Below are positions 5,750 through 10,905 of a stretch of DNA of 10,905 nucleotides, one piece after another. Position numbers and translations under genes: made by a program. The notes beneath the pieces were generated by a model. The model worked only from the letters and a program-made list of their open reading frames with translations, did no database searches and was not told the origin of the DNA. Positions within the stretch are counted from its first letter, which is position 1, and every line of letters starts with the position of its first letter. Origin of the DNA: JAAYJK01 sp964531295 (GTDB lineage: Bacteria; Bacillota; Syntrophomonadia; Syntrophomonadales; Syntrophomonadaceae); contig CAZHHJ010000078.1 of the NCBI GenBank assembly GCA_964531295.1, positions 1 to 10,905 on the forward strand, written 5' to 3'.

Positions 5750-6387
5750 TAAAATTATCAATCAAAGAAGACGGGGCTTTTATCGAACTAGAAGATAACG
5801 GCAAAAAAGAATTTAGGGAAATTGATATTCGTGGTCTCATTGACATATTCAATAGTGCAGTAAGGGATGTTACAGATGGAGAAATCTTTGAAACCTCTTT
5901 ATTGCCAACCGGAACGATCAAATATACCCAAAGTGCAGCAGATCCGACTAAATATAGCCTCTATCTATATAGAGAGCCAATAATAGGTCCGATTACTTAC
6001 GAAAGCCGGGATTATGTAGTTGGCTACCCTGCAATAATCTATCGCTTCAGGGTAGATAACCGAACATTATCTCAAGTAAGAATGTGGGCGGTACTGGATA
6101 AAACCCTGACTCCAGATACTCCTGTCTATCACTACCCATATTTCAATTCGTGGCAGGATGGAAGGATTTGTATAGGGTCTAATCATATACCGGTAGAAGA
6201 ACCCTGGCAACTATTTAAAGTGCCCGACATTCTGAAAGCTATGCCTTCCAATTTGGGATTAAGTACACACAACAACTCTGGGTTGCAAGGCGACTCTCTG
6301 TTGAAAGCCGTGGAAGGGAAACCATTCCCGAATGAATGGCTAAAACCCTCCCAAAAGAAGCTAAGAGACATTTTATTAACCATGTAG
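5746..6387 (+). CDS. E2-like ubiquitin-conjugating homologue, PRTRC system protein B type
   Basis: This 213-residue protein has, at residues 127-144, VYHYPYFNSWQDGRICIG. This matches the PRTRC-B signature and parallels the eukaryotic E2 core HPN...G-x-ICL: H129-x-P131, N134, G139, then C142. C142 is the only cysteine in the protein, fitting a thioester-forming active site. Upstream strands (YLYREPIIGP, then PAIIYRFRV and VRMWAVLD) fit the beta-meander of the E2 fold. PRTRC-B is classed with prokaryotic E2 families. It would accept the Ubl from the E1-like protein encoded 1.4 kb downstream and pass it to a target. The start is ATG after GGAGGTGG, overlapping the previous stop. Activity is inferred; nothing shows what is modified. 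A terminator hairpin follows at 6399. Confidence 0.8.
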   Translation: MIKLSIKEDGAFIELEDNGKKEFREIDIRGLIDIFNSAVRDVTDGEIFETSLLPTGTIKYTQSAADPTKYSLYLYREPIIGPITYESRDYVVGYPAIIYRFRVDNRTLSQVRMWAVLDKTLTPDTPVYHYPYFNSWQDGRICIGSNHIPVEEPWQLFKVPDILKAMPSNLGLSTHNNSGLQGDSLLKAVEGKPFPNEWLKPSQKKLRDILLTM

Positions 6388-6398
6388 AGTCAAATATC

Positions 6399-6428
6399 AC
6401 CCCTTGTCGATATGATGAGGGGTTTTTT
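6399..6428 (+). terminator. Intrinsic terminator between the E2-like and Ubl genes
   Basis: CCCCTT (6400-6405) pairs with GAGGGG (6417-6422), one G-T wobble, around an 11-nt loop, directly followed by six Ts (6423-6428). It would separate expression of the E2-like gene from the Ubl gene, or reduce read-through. Confidence 0.75.
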
Positions 6429-6452
6429 ATATGCAAAATTCAAAATACATCT

Positions 6453-6474
6453 AGCGAAAATTCGCTGGGAAGGA
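6453..6474 (+). promoter_or_regulatory. Hairpin directly upstream of the Ubl ribosome binding site
   Basis: AGCGAA (6453-6458) and TTCGCT (6461-6466) are perfect inverted repeats, with a practical loop of four. The Shine-Dalgarno GGGAAGGAG follows without a gap. This is the same hairpin-then-SD layout as other genes here. Confidence 0.45.
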
Positions 6475-6481
6475 GAGATTT

Positions 6482-6829
6482 ATGAGTAATTTATTTGGTG
6501 ACTTTGGGGAGCAGCCACAGAATGAATGTGGAGCCAAAGCCCCGAAAAAATCAAAAACAACCGGCAGCACAGCTGCTAAAAAAGGCTTAGAAGAAAAGCT
6601 GCCTGTTAGACAAATGCAGGTAAAAATGTACTCTGATTTTTACGAGTACGAAGCACCAGACGATCTCCAGGAACCCACCTTGGATGATGTCCGAAAATGG
6701 TTATTGAATAATCATGGCTTTACTGAGCTGGCCGATTCTAAAAGGGTTGGCATGTTTGTAGTAAATTCAGAAGTCGAAGGCGAGGCACCATATGTTTATT
6801 GCGGTGTGAAGTTTGAAAAAATGGGGTAA
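6482..6829 (+). CDS. Ubiquitin-like protein, PRTRC system protein C type
   Basis: This is a 115-residue protein. Residues 1-45 are polar and lysine/alanine-rich, probably disordered. Residues about 46-115 resemble PRTRC-C, a prokaryotic ubiquitin-like (beta-grasp) family: a first strand (QVKMYSDFYEYEAPDDL), a helix after TLDDVRKWLLNNHGF, then strands (VGMFVVNSEVEG, YVYCGVKFEKMG). The protein ends exactly at glycine (K113-M114-G115), comparable to the KG end of PRTRC-C, so the glycine needs no processing before activation. It would be the modifier activated by the ThiF-like E1 at 7780. The homology is remote and partly by context. The start is ATG after GGGAAGGAG; the next gene starts 13 nt downstream. 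Confidence 0.7.
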   Translation: MSNLFGDFGEQPQNECGAKAPKKSKTTGSTAAKKGLEEKLPVRQMQVKMYSDFYEYEAPDDLQEPTLDDVRKWLLNNHGFTELADSKRVGMFVVNSEVEGEAPYVYCGVKFEKMG

Positions 6830-6842
6830 AGGGAGGAATAAA

Positions 6843-7142
6843 ATGTTAAACGTTATTCAAATTGATGGAAAAAAACAAATAGTAAAACCACAGGATATTG
6901 AAAATATGTATCAGGAGAATACCCGGCTGCATGCTCAATTAAGGTACGAACAGAAAACCAGGGAAAGAGCGGAGCTTTTACTGCATCAAGCAAAAGAGCA
7001 ATATGCAAAGCTGGAAAAAGAAACCCGGCTGCATAAGAAAATTTTTGATTTAGCAGAAGATGCCTTCATCAACAATCGCATAAGCACTAAAGATGAGGGA
7101 TATACGGGTATGATAGCCAAATTATTGTCCAAAAAATCCTAA
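6843..7142 (+). CDS. Small coiled-coil protein, function unknown
   Basis: This protein has 99 residues from the ATG at 6843, chosen because GGGAGGA (6831-6837) precedes it; the in-frame TTG at 6813 lies inside the Ubl gene. Residues 1-15 form a strand-like start (MLNVIQIDGKKQIV). Residues about 18-68 are a continuous charged helix (ENTRLHAQLRYEQ, then RAELLLHQAKEQY), a likely coiled coil. The tail is basic. It resembles the 103-residue coiled-coil protein at 3058 in size and style, not clearly in sequence. It lies between the Ubl and E1 genes in the same direction. An adaptor or substrate role is possible, not shown. Confidence 0.65.
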   Translation: MLNVIQIDGKKQIVKPQDIENMYQENTRLHAQLRYEQKTRERAELLLHQAKEQYAKLEKETRLHKKIFDLAEDAFINNRISTKDEGYTGMIAKLLSKKS

Positions 7143-7153
7143 TAATAAACTAC

Positions 7154-7205
7154 TTACGGCTTTGCTGTGGGATAAATCCCCGGCATAGCCGGGGTAGAAA
7201 GGGAA
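7154..7205 (+). promoter_or_regulatory. Switch-like leader with two mutually exclusive hairpins (copy 2)
   Basis: CCCCGGC (7178-7184) pairs perfectly with GCCGGGG (7188-7194), while its CCC can instead pair upstream in GGGATAAATCCC (7169-7180). GAAAGGGA follows as Shine-Dalgarno. It shares ACGGCTTT, CCCGG and AGCCGGG in the same order with the leader at 3642. There is no T-run. Confidence 0.5.
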
Positions 7206-7212
7206 AAAACGA

Positions 7213-7764
7213 ATGATATTATACCATGTTTCATTCAACGAGATAAAAGACGGTATGTTGTATCCCCGAGTGCCGGCTAGTCGGGCACCTCATGAGGATA
7301 AGACTATACCAAGAATCTGTTTTACAGACAGTATTGAAAACTGTATTACAGCCATGCCTGGGGGCGGCAGAGCATTGAAAAATCTATTTCTGAGATCCAA
7401 GATGCTGCCCATATCGGCAATACTTCATGTTTATCACATAAACTCAAACAGTATAAAGGATGGCAATATAGCATTTAACTCTGAAGTTGCCCAGTATGTG
7501 CAGGATGCCAAAAGGACCGGAGAAATTTGGGTAGTAAATCAGAAAGTAGTTTGTACTCACCAAATAATAGAAGTGACCAACGTTCATATCAAACATGGAT
7601 ATGATAGATATGGTAGAGATCTATATGAGGTTAAGTACCTTGAATGGCGTCCCTTGGGTGAGTTACCCCCCAACGCTCCGGAAATCATCATTGGAAATGC
7701 CAAAAACAGACTCAAGATAGATACCGGTTTTTCAATCAGAACCGTACTGGCAGAATGGGATTGA
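7213..7764 (+). CDS. 183-residue protein, possibly ADP-ribosyltransferase-like, function unknown
   Basis: The start is ATG at 7213 with GAAAGGGA upstream. The protein opens with MILYHVSF and a PRVP motif, followed by IPRICFTDSIENCI. An N-terminal Y-H-(V/G)-S/T strand followed by a residue-specific FT/S-x-S segment is reminiscent of ADP-ribosyltransferase-fold or related proteins, but no clear catalytic Glu motif can be assigned by eye. The remaining C-terminal half has strands (ILHVYHIN, EIWVVNQKVV, HQIIEVTNVHI). Similar YHVS...PRVP starts occur in uncharacterised phage and plasmid proteins, as I recall them. The TGA stop is 15 nt before the E1-like gene. Treat the ART idea as a weak lead. 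Confidence 0.7.
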   Translation: MILYHVSFNEIKDGMLYPRVPASRAPHEDKTIPRICFTDSIENCITAMPGGGRALKNLFLRSKMLPISAILHVYHINSNSIKDGNIAFNSEVAQYVQDAKRTGEIWVVNQKVVCTHQIIEVTNVHIKHGYDRYGRDLYEVKYLEWRPLGELPPNAPEIIIGNAKNRLKIDTGFSIRTVLAEWD

Positions 7765-7779
7765 TGGAGGTGTTTATCA

Positions 7780-8553
7780 ATGCAGTTAGAACAAATCAAC
7801 CGGGTATCAATCCTTCAAGTAGGTTGTGGCGGCACAGGGGGCTATATAGTCCCCAAACTCGCCCGACTGTTAATGACCCTGTCAGCATTTAAGAAAGAGT
7901 TGAGGGTATCATATATTCTCAATGATTTTGATCACATCGAAGAAAAAAATCTGTATCGTCAGAATTTCATCCAGGGTGACCTGGGAAAAAACAAAGCCGA
8001 TGTATGCGCCATAAGGTACGGCAGTCATTTTGGAGTCAATATAGTAAGCTGCTCGGAAAAAATAGAAGAACCTAAACAGCTTAAAAACCTATTTTCGCTT
8101 CAACAGAATGACGGTATGTATTGGTCGCCCAATGCACTGTGTATTTTAATAGGCGCAGTAGACAATAACCGGGCCCGAAAAATAATGCAAGACTTATTCC
8201 AAAATTGGGATGGCTTCGGCTATGGTCATTCATTAATGTATATCGACGTCGGAAATGGAAGATTCACTGGGCAGGTAGTTACTGGCTTCAGAACCTATAA
8301 AGAAATCATATTACCGCCCGTGGGAGATGTTTTTCCGGAAGCGTTAATTGATGATCCAGAGGAAGAGCCGCAAAATTGTGCATTAAACGCTTTGCAAAAT
8401 CCGCAGAACATCGGGGCAAATGACATGGCAGCTACCCTGGTATTCAGTATTTTGAATGTCTTATTGACTAACTGGGAGCTTAACACCCATATCATTAATT
8501 TTAATGGCAAAACCCAGGAGATCAGCACCAGAAAAATAGAGGGTGGTGAATAA
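7780..8553 (+). CDS. E1-like ThiF-family adenylating enzyme, PRTRC system ThiF protein
   Basis: This is a 257-residue protein with a Rossmann-type E1/ThiF/MoeB domain. The ATP loop is GCGGTGG (residues 15-21). NDFDHIEEKNLYRQNF (48-63) matches the D-x-D...NL-x-RQ signature, then D67-G-x-K70-x-K72. AVDNN with D128, and R131/R133, completes the nucleotide site; R60, K72 and D128 probably correspond to MoeB Arg73, Lys86 and Asp130. C200 in the segment PQNCALNALQN is the candidate thioester cysteine. It would adenylate the C-terminal glycine of the Ubl and hand it to the E2-like protein. The length and layout fit the PRTRC ThiF protein, shorter than eukaryotic E1. The start is ATG with GGAGG 9 nt upstream, close behind the 7213 gene. 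Confidence 0.88.
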   Translation: MQLEQINRVSILQVGCGGTGGYIVPKLARLLMTLSAFKKELRVSYILNDFDHIEEKNLYRQNFIQGDLGKNKADVCAIRYGSHFGVNIVSCSEKIEEPKQLKNLFSLQQNDGMYWSPNALCILIGAVDNNRARKIMQDLFQNWDGFGYGHSLMYIDVGNGRFTGQVVTGFRTYKEIILPPVGDVFPEALIDDPEEEPQNCALNALQNPQNIGANDMAATLVFSILNVLLTNWELNTHIINFNGKTQEISTRKIEGGE

Positions 8554-8554
8554 G

Positions 8555-8695
8555 ATGCCATTGATAGTGGGATGTGCTTGCGGAAAAGCAACTATAACAA
8601 AGGAATGGGATGCCGAATTAGGCCAATATTACTGGTTTATTGAATGTGATCAATGCGGTTATTATTGGGAAGGCCCTGTAGGGTATGGCATATAA
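8555..8695 (+). CDS. 46-residue zinc-ribbon-like protein
   Basis: The ATG at 8555 lies one base after the E1 stop. The protein has C7-x-C9 and C31-x2-C34, two cysteine pairs about 21 residues apart, suggesting a single zinc ribbon, with many aromatic residues between (YYWFIE). The Shine-Dalgarno is weak (GAGGGTGG just upstream), so translation may be coupled to the E1. It ends before a strong hairpin. I cannot name a family; small zinc ribbons often bind nucleic acid or protein. Reality is supported by the metal pattern and tight linkage, but the ORF is short. Confidence 0.6.
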   Translation: MPLIVGCACGKATITKEWDAELGQYYWFIECDQCGYYWEGPVGYGI

Positions 8696-8698
8696 GCG

Positions 8699-8728
8699 CA
8701 AAAGCCACCTGGAAACGGGTGGCTTTTG
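8699..8728 (+). terminator. Strong hairpin ending the cassette, terminator-like
   Basis: CAAAAGCCACC (8699-8709) pairs perfectly over 11 bp with GGTGGCTTTTG (8718-8728) around an 8-nt loop. The Ts lie in the stem arm (TTTT 8724-8727), with the reverse-strand equivalent also T-rich, so it can act in both directions. It separates the conjugation cassette from nrdD. Confidence 0.75.
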
Positions 8729-8768
8729 TAATACAAAAGATATTCTTTAAGAAAAAGGAGGTAAATTA

Positions 8769-10905
8769 ATGTTTACCAAAGTTACTAAAAGACCTCAAAA
8801 AATCAATGGTGAAATCATTAGCCGTACAGTAGACTTTGATCCGAGCAAAATCACTATGGCTATTTATAAGGCGGCTATGGCAGTAGGGGGCCGGGATTAT
8901 AATCGAGCCATGGATCTAACTAAAGATGTACTTCTTCGACTAGAAGAATTATATCAGGATCGAGATACGGTTGTTGCGGTTGAAGAAATTCAGGATGTCG
9001 TTGAATGGGTGCTTGTACATAGAGGGCATTATAAAACAGCCCGGGCCTATATCATATACCGGCACCAGCATTCCGAAATCAGGACCGCCGATATAGTCCG
9101 GAACCAGGATAAAATCGACACCTATCTGGGGAAGAATGATTTAGCAGTCCGTGAAAATGCGAATATGACTTTTTCATTGCAAGGCTTAAATATTCATGTT
9201 TCGGAAGGTGTTATACAGCAATATTGGTTGGATAAAATCTATCCAGAACACATCAAAAATACCTATTTAAACGGGGATTATCATATCCACGATTTAGGGA
9301 TGTTAGCTCCATATTGTGTAGGCTGGGATCTTCAAAGTTTATTAAGGGAAGGCTTTGCAGGCGTAGGAGGAAAAATAACCAGTTCTCCAGCCAAACACTT
9401 CTCAAGTGCATTAGGGCAAATTGTGAATTATCTTTACACTTTGCAGGGTGAAGCTGCCGGGGCTCAGGCTTTCTCAAACTTTGATACATTACTGGCACCA
9501 TTTATACGATATGATGGGCTTAATTACGGGCAAGTAAAACAGGCCATGCAGACATTTTTGTTTAACATGAATGTGCCAACCAGGGTCGGTTTCCAGACTC
9601 CATTCACTAATATTACAATGGATCTGAAAATACCCGAACATATGAAAAACGAACCGATAATAATCGGGGGAGAGTACCAAGACGCCGTATATGGCGATTA
9701 CCAAGAAGAAGTTAACATTATCAATAGGGTATTTGCTGAAGTGATGTTAGAAGGCGATTCAGAGGGTAGGTTATTCACTTTCCCAATCCCCACTTATAGC
9801 ATCACAGATGATTTTGACTGGGATAATCCAAATTATGAGCCTATATGGGAAATGACCGCCAAGTACGGCATACCCAACTTCGCTAATTACATCGGTTCTG
9901 ATCTGAACCCAGACGATACTCGGAGCATGTGTTGCCGGCTACGGTTAGATAATCGGGAGCTGCGTAAAAGAATGGGTGGATTATTTGCATCTGCACCACT
10001 TACCGGCTCTATTGGGGTAGTAACTATTAATATGCCCCGAATTGGTTATCTATCGCAGACCAAAGATGAATTTTATTCAAAACTGGGAATGCTTATGGAT
10101 ATCGCCAAAGATAGTTTGGAAATAAAGCGGAAAGTGCTTGAAAACTGGACAAAGGAAGGGCTTTATCCTTATACTCGTTTCTACTTAAAAGACATTTTTG
10201 GTTCAACGGGGCAGTATTGGATTAATCATTTCTCAACCATAGGAGTTATAGGGATGAATGAGTGCTGCTTAAATTTCATAGGAAAAGGCATTCACACCCT
10301 GGAAGGCCAGCAGTTTTGCCTGGAAGTAATGGACTTTATGCTGGATAAGATAAAGTGTTATATTGAAAAAACAGGAAATCTTTATAACCTTGAAGCCACA
10401 CCAGCAGAGGGAGCTAGTTATAAATTAGCCTTAAAAGATAGAGAAAAACTTCCTGGTATCATAACCGCAGGAACCCAAGAAACACCGTATTACACAAATT
10501 CCACTCAATTGCCGGTTGGATATACCGATGATTTATTTGAAGCATTGCTCATGCAGGAGCCATTGCAGGGTAAATATACTGGCGGCACTACATTCCATAT
10601 ATTCCTGGGAGAAAAGATGCCCGACACCGAATCAGTCAAGCATCTACTACGCAAGGTATGTTATGGCTTCATGTTGCCTTACTTTACGATCACCCCCACA
10701 TTCAGCATTTGCTCAAAACATAAATATATCTCCGGAGAGCATTTTGAATGTCCTTTATGTTATCAAGAAGGCGTAATAAACGAGTGCGAGGTATACTCCA
10801 GGGTCGTAGGCTATATCAGACCTGTTCAACAGTGGAATGAAGGCCAATGCCAAAATTACAAAGAACGCCGTATGTATAACCTACAAGGCAATACTTTGAT
10901 GGCAA
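8769..10905 (+). CDS. nrdD: Anaerobic ribonucleoside-triphosphate reductase (class III), 3' partial
   Basis: This enzyme reduces ribonucleoside triphosphates to deoxy forms for DNA synthesis without oxygen. About 712 residues are present; the frame is open at the window end, close to the usual length. Residues about 3-95 are an ATP-cone (allosteric domain). The catalytic barrel includes C183 in YCVGWDL and C388-C389 in SMCCRLRL, the candidate thiyl-radical region. GMNECC places E498 and C499 near the active site. The zinc site is C-S-K-H then C-P-L-C in the C-terminal part, and RVVGYIRP carries the glycyl radical Gly681. It needs an activase (NrdG), not in this window and probably just downstream. 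The start is ATG after AGGAGG, with a hairpin upstream. Such genes are common on phages and large plasmids of anaerobes. Confidence 0.95.
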   Translation, partial: MFTKVTKRPQKINGEIISRTVDFDPSKITMAIYKAAMAVGGRDYNRAMDLTKDVLLRLEELYQDRDTVVAVEEIQDVVEWVLVHRGHYKTARAYIIYRHQHSEIRTADIVRNQDKIDTYLGKNDLAVRENANMTFSLQGLNIHVSEGVIQQYWLDKIYPEHIKNTYLNGDYHIHDLGMLAPYCVGWDLQSLLREGFAGVGGKITSSPAKHFSSALGQIVNYLYTLQGEAAGAQAFSNFDTLLAPFIRYDGLNYGQVKQAMQTFLFNMNVPTRVGFQTPFTNITMDLKIPEHMKNEPIIIGGEYQDAVYGDYQEEVNIINRVFAEVMLEGDSEGRLFTFPIPTYSITDDFDWDNPNYEPIWEMTAKYGIPNFANYIGSDLNPDDTRSMCCRLRLDNRELRKRMGGLFASAPLTGSIGVVTINMPRIGYLSQTKDEFYSKLGMLMDIAKDSLEIKRKVLENWTKEGLYPYTRFYLKDIFGSTGQYWINHFSTIGVIGMNECCLNFIGKGIHTLEGQQFCLEVMDFMLDKIKCYIEKTGNLYNLEATPAEGASYKLALKDREKLPGIITAGTQETPYYTNSTQLPVGYTDDLFEALLMQEPLQGKYTGGTTFHIFLGEKMPDTESVKHLLRKVCYGFMLPYFTITPTFSICSKHKYISGEHFECPLCYQEGVINECEVYSRVVGYIRPVQQWNEGQCQNYKERRMYNLQGNTLMA

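Noticed and set aside
8295..8591. 98-codon minus-strand frame
   Set aside because: It is antisense to the E1-like gene, with no ribosome binding site and no recognisable protein features.
10516..10776. 86-codon plus-strand frame inside nrdD
   Set aside because: It lies in another frame within the conserved NrdD C-terminal region and has no ribosome binding site.

Overview
The window looks like part of a mobile or accessory element (plasmid, prophage or integrative element) of an anaerobic Bacillota, most likely a clostridial lineage. The evidence is moderate to low GC, strong AGGAGG-type ribosome binding sites, an oxygen-sensitive class III ribonucleotide reductase, many small co-directional genes of unknown function, and a group II intron inside a helicase gene. 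Every supported gene is on the + strand. The host assignment is an inference from style, not from a diagnostic marker.

Left part (1-1593): the 3' end of a group II intron, comprising the C-terminal maturase/HNH part of its intron-encoded protein, a textbook 34-nt domain V, and a domain VI with a bulged branch-point A834. The intron interrupts an SF2-type helicase gene; its 3' exon resumes at about 842. A run of exactly 100 Ns (1129-1228) marks a probable scaffold gap, so the reading frame joined across it cannot be trusted. The piece after the gap ends in a beta-clamp-binding-like QLVLF motif. The non-coding stretch 1594-1901 holds three intrinsic terminators, a possible 21-codon leader peptide, and competing hairpins.

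Central part (1902-8695): a compact run of about a dozen genes. Four of them make a bacterial ubiquitin-like conjugation cassette of the PRTRC (ParB-related, ThiF-related cassette) type: a RadC/JAB-family JAMM metalloprotease-like protein (1902-2369), an E2-like PRTRC-B protein with an H-x-P...G-R-I-C motif and a single cysteine (5746-6387), a ubiquitin-like PRTRC-C protein ending in a C-terminal glycine (6482-6829), and an E1-like ThiF protein (7780-8553). Between them are a DUF1257 (Ycf35-like)/DUF2997 fusion, coiled-coil proteins, several unrecognised proteins, a protein with a faint ADP-ribosyltransferase-like start (7213-7764), and a tiny zinc-ribbon protein. By analogy with ubiquitin systems, the E1 would adenylate the Ubl C-terminal glycine, pass it to Cys142 of the E2 and on to an unknown target, and the JAMM protein might remove it. 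This flow is inferred, not shown.

Many of these genes are preceded by a short hairpin directly upstream of the Shine-Dalgarno sequence. Two leaders (3642-3694 and 7154-7203) share sequence and an arrangement in which one C-rich segment can pair either upstream or downstream.

Right part (8769-end): after a strong hairpin/terminator lies nrdD, the anaerobic ribonucleoside-triphosphate reductase. It has an ATP-cone, an MCC active-site motif, a zinc site and a glycyl-radical Gly681, and runs off the window a few codons short of its usual end.
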